Shown here: positions 1 through 7,938 of the stretch, piece after piece
Position numbering within the stretch: position 1 is the first letter of the stretch
How the letters are laid out: the number at the start of each line of letters is the position of its first letter
Source: Gammaproteobacteria bacterium
GTDB lineage: Bacteria > Pseudomonadota > Gammaproteobacteria > GCA-002705445 > GCA-002716945
Length of the DNA: 10,977 nt
Direction of reading: 5' to 3'
NCBI GenBank assembly: GCA_002701705.1
Contig: NZWU01000033.1
Coordinates: 3,761 to 14,737, forward strand
Translations under genes and position numbers: made by a program
Notes under the pieces: model-generated
Seen by the model: the letters and a program-made list of their open reading frames with translations, nothing else
What the model was told of the DNA's origin: nothing
Database searches by the model: none

Positions 1-1020
1 GAAATAGTCCGCTTTGATCATACGCTAACAACTAAACCTACTGGAACACGCTATACTCTCTATCCATCGATTGAATACCCTATTAGAAAAGCTGGTTGGG
101 AGATACTACCTAAACTTGGTGTAAAACATACCAGTTATAGTCTTTCCAATAATCCTAAAACCAGTATCACAAGGAGTACGTCGATTCTCAGTTTGTATGG
201 GAAAATGGTTTTCGAAAAAAGAACTGGTGAATCTCTTTTTCAAACACTCGAACCGCAAATGTATTTCTTACATATACCGGCAGGCAATCAAGATGATATT
301 CCAATATTTGATAGCGGAGAAACAGATTTTAAATATACATTATTTGCAGAAAATAGATTTTATGGGGAAGATCGTTTAAATGATGCAAAACAATTAACAT
401 TAGCATTGACATCGCGGTTAATGGATACATCTACAGGTAATGAACTTTTGACAGGTACCATTGGACAAATACTCTATCTTGATGATAGATCCGTTCATCT
501 AACATCGAGTACCACTAAACACTCTGACGCCTCTAATCTAGTTGGGGTTGTTAATGCTAAATTAGCTGATTATTGGAGACTTTCCGGTTACACAGAATTT
601 AACCCTCATGCTGGATATGGTGACAAAAACCAAATACGTTTATCATTTGTACAACCTTATGGAAGGCAACAAAAAATCTTTAATACAAGCTATCGATTTT
701 CAAGGGGCTCACAAGAAGAAATTGACCTCTCGGGAGTATTTCCTGTGAATAACCGTTTATCACTCATTGGTAAAATGAATTACTCTTTCAATAATGGTAG
801 AAGCAATAAAGAAGAGACTCTTGAAAAAATGTTTGGTTTTGAGTACGAAAGTTGTTGCTATGGAATAAAATTTGTTGTTAGAGATTATTGGAATGGCACT
901 AAAACGGATAATGCTTTCTATTTTGAGTTTCTTCCCAAAGGTCTCTCAACATCTACTAATAAAACTGCAGAAGTACTGAGACAAGGTATATTAGGCTATC
1001 AAGATTCATTTGATTATTAA
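1..1020 (+). CDS. lptD: LPS-assembly protein LptD, C-terminal part (5' end outside window)
   Basis: The frame is open from the first base of the window, so this is the last 339 codons of a longer gene; the first in-frame ATG (193) is internal. LptD is the outer-membrane beta-barrel that, with LptE, inserts LPS into the outer leaflet. The sequence shows the late-barrel signatures I associate with the family: GTRYTLYPSIEYPI near the window start, GKMVFEKRTG and LEPQMYFLHIP, TSRLMD, IGQILYL, and adjacent cysteines (CC at 853-858) in ESCCYGIKF. These match the C-terminal cysteine pair that in E. coli LptD forms disulfides with N-terminal cysteines. The protein ends in FEFLPKGLSTSTNK...GILGYQDSF, as expected for the last strand and plug-closing tail. 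It is followed one base after its stop by surA, whose product chaperones it. The family call is secure; the N-terminal jellyroll domain cannot be judged here. Confidence 0.96.
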   Translation, partial: EIVRFDHTLTTKPTGTRYTLYPSIEYPIRKAGWEILPKLGVKHTSYSLSNNPKTSITRSTSILSLYGKMVFEKRTGESLFQTLEPQMYFLHIPAGNQDDIPIFDSGETDFKYTLFAENRFYGEDRLNDAKQLTLALTSRLMDTSTGNELLTGTIGQILYLDDRSVHLTSSTTKHSDASNLVGVVNAKLADYWRLSGYTEFNPHAGYGDKNQIRLSFVQPYGRQQKIFNTSYRFSRGSQEEIDLSGVFPVNNRLSLIGKMNYSFNNGRSNKEETLEKMFGFEYESCCYGIKFVVRDYWNGTKTDNAFYFEFLPKGLSTSTNKTAEVLRQGILGYQDSFDY

Positions 1021-1021
1021 A

Positions 1022-2284
1022 ATGTTTTATAAATTAACTAAACTACTGTTAACACTCTCATTATTAATATTTGCCGGCAATATATATTCAGCAGAGATAA
1101 AAAAAGATGAAATTATTGCTGTTGTAAATGACCGTGTAATTTTACGATCAGATGTCAATCAGGAAATTAAGAAAATTGAAAAAACTGTATTTGTGAAGGA
1201 ATTTGCTAATTTATCAGACAGAGAAATATTAGATAAGTTACTTGAGAAAATGATTATGGATAGTTTATTAGTGCAAGCTACCGAAAGATATGGGATAAAT
1301 ATTTCTGATATTGCGGTTGAAAATGCTTTAAAACAAATAGCGCAAAGAGAAAATGTTTCTATTAGTCAATTAAGAACTAATATTATAAATTCAGGCAAAA
1401 ACTACCAGGAATATGTAGAACAGATACGTACTAAAATAGCAGTAGAAGAATTATTTAGAACTCAATTTTACTCTAGGATTAGGGTATCAAATGATGAAAT
1501 AGAGAACTTTCTTAAAAATGAAAAAGCACGAGGTGTGGTTGAAACTGAATATGATATTTCAGAATTTGTTGTCATTGACGAATCAAAAACTATAGATAAA
1601 TTCAATATTGATAAAATGTACACTGATTTATCAACTCTAGGATTTGAGAAAACAAAAAGTAAATATATAGATTTTAAAACAGAAATTAACCATCATGGGA
1701 AAACAAAGGAAACTAGTCTTCCTGATATTTTTGTCTCAGCTCTAAGGAATCTAGGTGCTGATTCGTATACGAGGATAATAGAAAGTGCAAGAGGCTATCA
1801 TATACTTAGACTTAATAATGTAACAAATGGTGGACAAGTCTTTGTTAATGAATATAAAGTTTACCATATTCTGTTACAACCCGATGTTATGACAACAGAA
1901 AATGAAATCAAAGAAAAATTATTTAAACTTAGAAATGAAATCAAGGATATTGATGGATTCATTAATTATGCTAAACGGTATTCATCTGATAAGGCATCTG
2001 GTATTAAAGGTGGAGACTTGGGCTGGGTGAGAGTAAGTGGCCTTGTGAAAGAATTTTCGGAGGTAATGATGAAAACACCTGTTAAAAAGATTAGCGATCC
2101 TTTCAAAAGCAGGTTCGGTTGGCATATTTTATATCTAGAAAATATCAGATCTGTTGATGATACCTATACAATAATGAAAAAAAATGCGGAACACCAGATT
2201 AGAATTAATAAAGCCCAACGAGAAAGAGAGGATTGGGTTGGGAAACTCAGGGAACAAGCATACATAGAAATAAAGGATTTTTAA
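1022..2284 (+). CDS. surA: Periplasmic chaperone/peptidyl-prolyl isomerase SurA
   Basis: SurA escorts unfolded outer-membrane proteins, notably LptD, through the periplasm to the BAM complex. The 420-aa product is close to the E. coli length (428). It has a lysine-containing hydrophobic signal peptide (residues 1-24, likely cleavage after YSA), then the N-domain starting DEIIAVVNDRVILRSD, which is typical of SurA. Two parvulin segments follow. The second (about 275-380) is canonical, with YHILL, YSSDKASGIKGGDLGW and GWHILYLE. The first (about 173-268) is degenerate: it keeps a terminal GYHILRL but lacks the opening HIL and the GGDLGW core. I chose ATG at 1022 because it directly opens a good signal peptide one base after the lptD stop. 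A TTG at 1010 would add MIIK and overlap lptD. No clear Shine-Dalgarno is seen, so translation is probably coupled to lptD. Confidence 0.95.
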   Translation: MFYKLTKLLLTLSLLIFAGNIYSAEIKKDEIIAVVNDRVILRSDVNQEIKKIEKTVFVKEFANLSDREILDKLLEKMIMDSLLVQATERYGINISDIAVENALKQIAQRENVSISQLRTNIINSGKNYQEYVEQIRTKIAVEELFRTQFYSRIRVSNDEIENFLKNEKARGVVETEYDISEFVVIDESKTIDKFNIDKMYTDLSTLGFEKTKSKYIDFKTEINHHGKTKETSLPDIFVSALRNLGADSYTRIIESARGYHILRLNNVTNGGQVFVNEYKVYHILLQPDVMTTENEIKEKLFKLRNEIKDIDGFINYAKRYSSDKASGIKGGDLGWVRVSGLVKEFSEVMMKTPVKKISDPFKSRFGWHILYLENIRSVDDTYTIMKKNAEHQIRINKAQREREDWVGKLREQAYIEIKDF

Positions 2285-2287
2285 TTC

Positions 2288-3259
2288 ATGACAAAAATTG
2301 CTGTAACACTTGGGGAGCCTGCTGGCATTGGTCCAGATATAGGAGTAATGCTTGCAGAAAAAGGTTTCCTTGACAAAAATATTGTTGTAATCACTGATCC
2401 AGATTTAATTTTATCAAGTGCAAATAGATTAAAAAAAAATATAAAAGTTAATATTCTAAAAAATATAGAATCCAAAACTTACTCAAGTAAGAATAAAATT
2501 AATATTCTACCTATAAAATTAATCACGAAAAATATTCCCGGAAAAATGAATCCTAGAAATGCACCTTTCGTGATAAGTGCAATAAAAAAAGCTGCAAATT
2601 TATGCTTAAACAAAAAATGCTCTGCTATGGTAACTGGTCCAATAAGTAAGGCAGTCCTAAATGATGCAGGTTATTCAATTTCAGGACATACAGAATTTTT
2701 GGCAAAAATGTGTAAAACAAAATCTGTCATGATGCTTATGAATAGAAAAATGAAAATTGCACTTCATACAACACATGTCCCATTAAATAATGTTAGTAAA
2801 TACATTACACAAGATAGTTTAAAAAAAACTATACAAATTATATGTAAAGATCTTAAGGATAAATTTCATATAAAAAATCCTAGTATCCTAGTTACTGGTC
2901 TAAATCCTCATGCAGGTGAAAATGGTTATTTGGGCAATGAGGAAAAAGATATCATTATGCCGCTGATAAAAAAACTAAAAGCAAATAATCTAAAGATAGA
3001 TGGTCCTTGCCCAGCAGATACTGCTTTTTTAAAAAAAAATATCCAAAAATATGATGTTATTTTGACTATGTACCATGACCAAGGTTTGCCAGTTATAAAG
3101 TTTAATGATTTTAAAAACACTGTAAATATAACACTAGGTTTGCCCATAACAAGAGTTTCTGTTGATCATGGGGTGGCTCTTGAACTTGTAGGCAGCAATA
3201 AAATTGATATATCAAGTTTTGCTGAAGCATTGAAGGTAGCTAAAAAATATTCAGTATGA
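2288..3259 (+). CDS. pdxA: 4-hydroxythreonine-4-phosphate dehydrogenase PdxA
   Basis: PdxA oxidises 4-phosphohydroxy-L-threonine in the DXP-dependent pathway to pyridoxal 5'-phosphate. At 323 aa it has the usual length (E. coli 329). It opens with ITLGEPAGIGP-like sequence (AVTLGEPAGIGPDI). It carries VTGPISKA and SGHTEFLA (about 116-137), and the three metal-ligand histidines known from E. coli (166, 211, 266) fall at H163 (TTHVPL), H208 (LNPHAGE) and H263 (MYHDQGLPVIK), a constant offset of three. The C-terminal ITLGLPITRVSVDHG block is also present. The ATG lies three bases after the surA stop with an AAAGGA Shine-Dalgarno at 2272-2277. Its TGA overlaps the rsmA ATG (ATGA), so the two are translationally coupled. 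The neighbourhood is the standard lptD-surA-pdxA-rsmA operon. Confidence 0.97.
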   Translation: MTKIAVTLGEPAGIGPDIGVMLAEKGFLDKNIVVITDPDLILSSANRLKKNIKVNILKNIESKTYSSKNKINILPIKLITKNIPGKMNPRNAPFVISAIKKAANLCLNKKCSAMVTGPISKAVLNDAGYSISGHTEFLAKMCKTKSVMMLMNRKMKIALHTTHVPLNNVSKYITQDSLKKTIQIICKDLKDKFHIKNPSILVTGLNPHAGENGYLGNEEKDIIMPLIKKLKANNLKIDGPCPADTAFLKKNIQKYDVILTMYHDQGLPVIKFNDFKNTVNITLGLPITRVSVDHGVALELVGSNKIDISSFAEALKVAKKYSV

Positions 3260-4020
3260 TCTTACTTAAAAAAAAATTAGGCCAACATTTTCTTAATGAC
3301 AAAAATATAATTAATAAAATTATTAAATATGTTAATCCATCTTGCCATGATCATTTTGTGGAGATTGGTCCAGGGGATGGAGCAATAACCATGCCTCTAT
3401 CAGAGAAAGTAAAACATTTAACAATAGTGGAAAAAGATAAAAGATTGATTCCTATGCTAACAAATAAGCTTCTAAAAAATAGACCAGTAAAGATTATCAA
3501 TGAAGATGTTTTAAAGTGTAATTTCCAACAAAAAATAAGAAACAATGTAAGAGTAATAGGGAACCTTCCATATAATATTTCTACAGAAATAATTTTTAAG
3601 ATCCTTGAAATTTCAAAAAGAATTAAGGATATACATTTTATGATGCAAAAAGAAGTTGTTAGTAGAATGGTTGCAAAACCAGGAAGCAAAGAATATGGAA
3701 GACTGAGTATTATGACTCAAGTATATTTTAACGTTAAAAAACTCTTTGACATCCCACCTACTGTTTTTTATCCACAACCGAAAGTGATGTCATCATATGT
3801 TTATCTATCACCTAAATCATTATCTTTTGAAAATAAGACGCATGAAAAGAAATTTAAACAAATTGTGACTGCAGCTTTTATAGGAAGAAGAAAAATGATT
3901 AAATCAAGCTTAAGAGAGCTAGTTAAAGAAAGTGATTTGATAAAATTAAATATCAATACTAACCAAAGACCAGAAAAGATGACAATCCAAAATTTCTTAA
4001 TGATATCAAATATTCTATGA
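3256..4020 (+). CDS. rsmA: 16S rRNA (adenine(1518)-N6/adenine(1519)-N6)-dimethyltransferase
   Basis: RsmA (KsgA) dimethylates two adjacent adenines in the helix 45 loop of 16S rRNA, a late 30S maturation and checkpoint step in the cytoplasm. The 254-aa protein shows all family landmarks in order: N-terminal KKLGQHFLND; SAM motif I EIGPGDGAIT (about 38-47) with the acidic VEKD after beta-2; NEDVLK; the catalytic motif IV GNLPYNIST starting at N103; QKEVVSRMVAKPGSKEYGRLS; FYPQPKVMSS; and AAFIGRRKMIKSSLR near the C-terminus. The start ATG overlaps the pdxA stop, and the TGA stop overlaps the next ATG at 4017, each by ATGA. Expression therefore depends on the upstream operon and on translational coupling. 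Nothing is missing from the active site. Confidence 0.97.
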   Translation: MILLKKKLGQHFLNDKNIINKIIKYVNPSCHDHFVEIGPGDGAITMPLSEKVKHLTIVEKDKRLIPMLTNKLLKNRPVKIINEDVLKCNFQQKIRNNVRVIGNLPYNISTEIIFKILEISKRIKDIHFMMQKEVVSRMVAKPGSKEYGRLSIMTQVYFNVKKLFDIPPTVFYPQPKVMSSYVYLSPKSLSFENKTHEKKFKQIVTAAFIGRRKMIKSSLRELVKESDLIKLNINTNQRPEKMTIQNFLMISNIL

Positions 4021-4682
4021 AAAATTTTATCTGTATCACTTTATTTTTTTTGTCTATGTATTATTTTATTAAATTTTTTATTTGGTATTTAGGTGATGAG
4101 AAGATGATAATTGAAAATGCGATGGCTCTAGCAATGTATGGTAGTTTGCCCTTATTTATAATGATTTTTTTAACTCATATTTTTTTCTATCCAAAAAATA
4201 ATGACGATCATGCGAAAGTTATTTCTTTTCCTCCAATGATTATGTTGTTTTCAGCAAATCTTGCTTTCTTTATAGGCGCCATTAATCGTTATCAGCTACA
4301 AATTTATGAATTTCCTAAATACTTTGACTTTCTTAGGTCACCTTCAATTGGACTTTTACTGATATTTTTAGCAATTACTATTATCTCTATAGCTATAAAA
4401 CAATTTAAAATCATTGATGAAGACCCAATGCCTACATCTGCATCACAGAATCTTATTGAAGGAAATATTTACCAATGGACTAGAAACCCAATGTACTTGG
4501 GTCTATTAATTTTTCAGATTGGATTAGGTATTGCACTTAAATTTATCCATATCACGTTGTTTGCAATACTTACATTTTTCATTTTTGATTACTATGTTAT
4601 AAGAAGAGAAGAGAGGTACCTAGAAGGAAAATTTAAAGACAAATATTCAATCTATAAGAATAAAGTAAGGCGTTGGTTATGA
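4017..4682 (+). CDS. Integral-membrane methyltransferase, isoprenylcysteine/phospholipid methyltransferase family
   Basis: A 221-aa multi-spanning membrane protein. Hydrophobic segments lie at about residues 3-24, 37-58, 73-92, 109-127 and 159-190, giving five or six membrane passes. The C-terminal half carries the ICMT/PEMT-like signature: YQWTRNPMYLGLL followed by a hydrophobic hairpin and IRREERYLEGKFKDKYSIYKNKVRRWL-type ending, with the RNPMY and EERYLE...YxxYxxxVRRW elements thought to form the SAM pocket in this superfamily. The substrate cannot be read from sequence; bacterial members act on lipids or unknown small molecules rather than prenylated proteins. It overlaps rsmA by ATGA, so it is the last gene of the lptD operon, a place often held by apaG/apaH in other gammaproteobacteria. 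Its stop codon overlaps the stop of convergent clpB by 6 bp. The family is fairly sure, the function unknown. Confidence 0.85.
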   Translation: MKNFICITLFFLSMYYFIKFFIWYLGDEKMIIENAMALAMYGSLPLFIMIFLTHIFFYPKNNDDHAKVISFPPMIMLFSANLAFFIGAINRYQLQIYEFPKYFDFLRSPSIGLLLIFLAITIISIAIKQFKIIDEDPMPTSASQNLIEGNIYQWTRNPMYLGLLIFQIGLGIALKFIHITLFAILTFFIFDYYVIRREERYLEGKFKDKYSIYKNKVRRWL

Positions 4683-7262
4683 AACTTCCTGCAACTTGCT
4701 GCTCTTTGTAATTAATATCTCATCTCCTTTTAATCCTATATTTATATGTTTATGATTCTTAAATTCGTCATTGAGCATTTTTTTTGAAATTTCGTTTTCA
4801 ACTAAAGTTTGTATTTTCCTTTTAATTGGTCGTGCTCCAAAAACAGGATCATAACCTTGTTTTGCTATATACTGTATGACTTTTTTATCAACACTAATTT
4901 TTAAATTAGTCATCTTATGTATTCTGTCTTTCAACAAATTGATTTGTGACTCAGTAATTTTTTCAATATCATTTTTGTTAAGAGGTTTGAATGCAACAAT
5001 ATCGTCTATCCGATTCAAAAACTCAGGTCTGAAATGAATTTCAAGTTCATTTTTGATGTTTTTTCTTATGTCATCAAGTTTATTATCTTCTTCCGAAGAC
5101 ATATGTCCTATATTTGAAGTCATAATGATAATTGTATTTTTAAAATCAACTATACGGCCTTGCCCATCGGTTAACCTTCCATCATCAAATAGCTGCAATA
5201 ATAAATTTAAAACTTCTGGGTGAGCTTTCTCTATTTCATCTAAGAGTATAACTGAATAGGGTTTTCTTCTAATATCTTCTGTTAAACATCCTCCTTGCTC
5301 ATATCCAACATAACCAGGAGGGGCTCCGACTAACCTAGATGCATTATGTTTTTCTGTATATTCAGACATATCAATTCTTATTAAAGAATCCTCTGAATCA
5401 AAAAGGAAATTAGAAAGTTGTTTAGATAACTCTGTTTTACCCACACCGGTAGGACCTAAGAATAAAAAAACACCATTTGGTTTACTAGGATCTGCTATGC
5501 CTGATCTGGACCTTCTAATTGCATTTGCAATAGCTGATATTGCTGTTTCCTGCCCTATTACAAATCTTGATAAGCTCTCTTCAATTTTAAGTAACCTTTC
5601 TTTTTCACTCTGTAAAATTGTATTCACAGGGATGCCTGTCCATCTGGAAACAATATCAGCGACTATGTTATCTGTTACCTTATTTCTGAGTAATTCTAAT
5701 TCACCAGCATTACTTTTATCCGAAGATTTAATCTCATTTTCTATTTCAGGAATCAAACCATATTGCAACTCAGACATTTTTGCTAAATCATTTTTTCTTC
5801 TTGCATTTTCTAAGTCTTGTTTAGCACTCTCTAATTTACTTTTTAAGTTTTTAGCTCCTAATACTAAGTTTTTTTCTGCAATCCAAATTTTATCAAGAGA
5901 TTCATATTGCTTTGTTAACTCGGATAGGTTTTTTTCCAAATCTTCCTTACGCTTATCAGATTCTATATCAGAATCTTTTTTGAGCGCTTCTATTTCAATT
6001 TTCAGTTGTATTATTTTTCGGTCTAATCTGTCCATCTCTTCTGGTTTAGAATCAATTTCCATACGTATTAGGCTTGCTGCCTCATCTATCAAATCTATTG
6101 CTTTGTCAGGTAAATTTCTATCTGTAATATATCTAGCAGAAAGATTTGCAGCTGAAATCAACGCTGTATCAGTTACAGTAACTCCATGATGTATTTCATA
6201 TCTCTCTTTTAAACCTCTCAGTATTGCAACAGTATCGTCACCACTTGGTTGGTTTATCATTACTTTCTGAAATCTTCTTTCTAAAGCAGCATCCTTTTCA
6301 ATATATTGCCTATATTCATCTAATGTAGTTGCTCCTATACAACGTAGTTCTCCTCTTGCTAGCGCTGGTTTCAACATATTGCCGGCATCAATTGATCCTT
6401 CTGCTTTCCCAGCTCCTACCATGGTGTGTAATTCATCTATAAAAATAATAAATTCATCTTTATGTTTCGTTATTTCCTTTAAAACATTCTTAAGTCTTTC
6501 TTCAAATTCACCTCTGAATTTAGAACCAGCTACCATAGCACTAAGGTCTAGTTGGAGTAATTTTTTATCTTTGAGTCCTTCAGGGATTTCATTATTGATA
6601 ATTCTCTGAGCAAGACCTTCCGCAATTGCAGTCTTTCCAACTCCTGGGTCTCCTATTAATGCAGGGTTGTTTTTAGTTCTTCTCTGTAAAACTTGAATTG
6701 CTCTTCTGATTTCTGAATCACGACCAATGACAGGATCCAGTTTTCCATCTTCAGCTAATTTTGTTAAATCAATTGTATATTTTTTTAAAACTTCACTTTC
6801 TCCCTCAAAATCTTCACTATCCACTTTTGTATTTTTTCTAGATGTATTGATTGTAGAGATAATTTTTTCTAAATTAAAATCAGAGTTAACAAACATATCT
6901 TTAATCTGATCATTTTCAAGACAAGCTAATAGAACAGTGTCAGTAGCTATATATTGATCAGAAAAGTCTTTCATTAAGATTTCAGATTTTTGCAATACCT
7001 GAGCAACAGATTTAGATATCTCTACCATTGTGTTCCCACCTTCAACAGTTGGCAGTTTAGCAATTATTGTATTCATTTGATGTTGTAATTCGTACAAATT
7101 ACCAGATTGACTTGATAGAACCCTCTTAGCCAAACAATCATTATCGATTAATGCATGCACCAGATGTGGCGTGTCAACAAATTGCTGTTGTTTACTATAG
7201 GCAGTTTGTTGTGCTATTGCTAACAGATCTTGCAGTTTTTTAGTAAATTTATCTACATTCAT
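4677..7262 (-). CDS. clpB: ATP-dependent chaperone/disaggregase ClpB
   Basis: ClpB is the hexameric AAA+ disaggregase that works with DnaK/DnaJ/GrpE to pull proteins out of aggregates. The 861-aa product is full length (E. coli 857). It has a Clp-N domain (about 1-140); NBD1 with Walker A GDPGVGKT at 204-211, Walker B FIDELH and the arginine-finger region LERRFQK; and a charged coiled-coil middle domain (about 405-520) marking ClpB rather than ClpA or ClpC. NBD2 follows with Walker A GPTGVGKT at 603-610, LLDEIEKAHPE, pore-loop GYVGYEQGG and FRPEFLNRID. The NBD1 pore loop reads KFRGEFEERL, with Phe at the position of the E. coli tyrosine, a conservative change. Val147 is encoded by GTG at the position equivalent to the internal start of E. 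coli ClpB. It lies 47 bp downstream of a copper-chaperone gene on the same strand and has a promoter-like sequence just upstream. Confidence 0.98.
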   Translation of the reverse strand: MNVDKFTKKLQDLLAIAQQTAYSKQQQFVDTPHLVHALIDNDCLAKRVLSSQSGNLYELQHQMNTIIAKLPTVEGGNTMVEISKSVAQVLQKSEILMKDFSDQYIATDTVLLACLENDQIKDMFVNSDFNLEKIISTINTSRKNTKVDSEDFEGESEVLKKYTIDLTKLAEDGKLDPVIGRDSEIRRAIQVLQRRTKNNPALIGDPGVGKTAIAEGLAQRIINNEIPEGLKDKKLLQLDLSAMVAGSKFRGEFEERLKNVLKEITKHKDEFIIFIDELHTMVGAGKAEGSIDAGNMLKPALARGELRCIGATTLDEYRQYIEKDAALERRFQKVMINQPSGDDTVAILRGLKERYEIHHGVTVTDTALISAANLSARYITDRNLPDKAIDLIDEAASLIRMEIDSKPEEMDRLDRKIIQLKIEIEALKKDSDIESDKRKEDLEKNLSELTKQYESLDKIWIAEKNLVLGAKNLKSKLESAKQDLENARRKNDLAKMSELQYGLIPEIENEIKSSDKSNAGELELLRNKVTDNIVADIVSRWTGIPVNTILQSEKERLLKIEESLSRFVIGQETAISAIANAIRRSRSGIADPSKPNGVFLFLGPTGVGKTELSKQLSNFLFDSEDSLIRIDMSEYTEKHNASRLVGAPPGYVGYEQGGCLTEDIRRKPYSVILLDEIEKAHPEVLNLLLQLFDDGRLTDGQGRIVDFKNTIIIMTSNIGHMSSEEDNKLDDIRKNIKNELEIHFRPEFLNRIDDIVAFKPLNKNDIEKITESQINLLKDRIHKMTNLKISVDKKVIQYIAKQGYDPVFGARPIKRKIQTLVENEISKKMLNDEFKNHKHINIGLKGDEILITKSSKLQEVS

Positions 7263-7269
7263 ACTTATG

Positions 7270-7298
7270 AATATATGTCCAAGTTAATTAATTACAAG
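7270..7298 (-). promoter_or_regulatory. Candidate clpB promoter
   Basis: Read on the minus strand, TTGTAA (7297-7292) and TATATT (7275-7270) are separated by 16 bp, a plausible sigma-70 pair. The same stretch also resembles a heat-shock sigma-32 site (CTCTTG then ACATAT), as would be expected for clpB, but the spacing of about 11 bp is short and the -10 lacks the CCCC run. If the TATATT box is used, transcription would begin at or next to the clpB ATG, giving a leaderless or nearly leaderless mRNA; no Shine-Dalgarno is visible. Weak call. Confidence 0.3.
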
Positions 7299-7309
7299 AG
7301 GATATTTCC

Positions 7310-7840
7310 CTAATGTGAATGCATGTGATGATGCTCAGAATCAGATTTGTGACTTTTTTCTTGTCGAGGATCAATAACTTTTAGTTCCAGCATATAACGC
7401 CTTTCTTTGTTGGACTCAACCATGATTTTAATAATTTCTCCGACTTTCAAATCACGACGTCTATTGATCAACATAAGGTGTTTGTCACCAGGCGCAAGCT
7501 TCAATTCACCACCTGCCGGTATTAAAGGTTTTGTGATATGTACCATTTTTGCCTTGCCATCATCAGAATATTCCATGTCATGCAACTGAACACCGTCAAA
7601 TACAGGACTTGTCAGGCGAATTAATGTTATATCTTCATCTGTTATGTTTTTCAATACTCCATAACCAGCATTAACACTTATATTAGGTGGTCCCTGTAAA
7701 ATTATTCCTTTGATAATTGATAATTCAGCGCCGCCATCTTTATCTGGGCTAACGCCACTCATGAATGCATAAGAACTTGTGTGCGGGAGCAATATTATAA
7801 ACAATAAGCTATATAAACTATTCCTTTTCATCTGCAGCAT
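7310..7840 (-). CDS. Periplasmic copper chaperone, PCu(A)C family, with His-rich tail
   Basis: PCu(A)C proteins bind Cu(I) in the periplasm and deliver it, often to the CuA centre of cytochrome oxidase. The 176-aa product begins with a basic, hydrophobic signal peptide (to about residue 25, SSYA). The core keeps the family motif H-x-x10-M-x21-H-x-M as H87, M99, H121 and M123, within LHDMEYSDDGKAKM, then PAGGELKLAPGDKHLML. A charged tail ends in EHHHMHSH, a likely additional metal-binding segment, which many members share in some form. The first ATG (7840) and a second at 7831 (MKRNSL) are both possible; the second gives a tidier signal peptide, and neither has a clear Shine-Dalgarno. No SCO or oxidase gene is adjacent; the next gene in the same direction is clpB. 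Family confident, the client protein inferred only. Confidence 0.9.
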   Translation of the reverse strand: MLQMKRNSLYSLLFIILLPHTSSYAFMSGVSPDKDGGAELSIIKGIILQGPPNISVNAGYGVLKNITDEDITLIRLTSPVFDGVQLHDMEYSDDGKAKMVHITKPLIPAGGELKLAPGDKHLMLINRRRDLKVGEIIKIMVESNKERRYMLELKVIDPRQEKSHKSDSEHHHMHSH

Positions 7841-7850
7841 GATAACATGT

Positions 7851-7896
7851 AAATTAATCCTATTTCAGCATATTTATTTATTTTAAGGATTAATTT
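7851..7896. repeat. Perfect 10-bp inverted repeat between divergent genes
   Basis: AAATTAATCC at 7851-7860 and GGATTAATTT at 7887-7896 are exact reverse complements separated by 26 bp. The repeat lies in the 98-bp space between the leftward copper-chaperone gene and the rightward YcaR gene. For the leftward gene, one arm falls between its candidate -35 and -10 and the other in its leader; for the rightward gene the distal arm sits just upstream of the -35 zone. It could be an operator for a dimeric or looping regulator. In an AT-rich genome part of this may be chance. Confidence 0.45.
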
Positions 7897-7909
7897 TTAA
7901 ACAGTTGAA
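7880..7909 (-). promoter_or_regulatory. Candidate promoter of the copper-chaperone gene
   Basis: On the minus strand TTCAAC (7909-7904) is followed after 18 bp by TAAAAT (7885-7880), which would place transcription start near 7873 and leave a leader of about 30 nt. The match is moderate and AT-rich sequence makes chance hits likely. Confidence 0.3.
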
Positions 7910-7932
7910 TAATTTCTAATATAATTTATATT
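7897..7932 (+). promoter_or_regulatory. Candidate promoter of the ycaR-bcp-hinT cluster
   Basis: A perfect TATAAT occurs at 7920-7925 with a poor -35 (TTAAAC, 7897-7902) at 17 bp. An alternative is TTGAAT (7905-7910) with TATATT (7927-7932) at 16 bp. Either places transcription start within a few bases of the ATG at 7939, so the leader would be very short or absent. Confidence 0.35.
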
Positions 7933-7938
7933 TCTAAG

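Noticed and set aside
1010..1021. TTG start for surA adding MIIK
   Set aside because: The ATG at 1022 directly opens a standard signal peptide; the TTG has no Shine-Dalgarno and forces overlap with lptD.
3351..3689. Minus-strand open frame of 112 codons
   Set aside because: It is antisense to rsmA, whose motifs are all intact; no independent coding signal.
5497..6189. Long plus-strand open frame of 230 codons
   Set aside because: It lies wholly opposite clpB, is Ser/Leu/Ile-rich as expected from an antisense frame, and shows no family motif.
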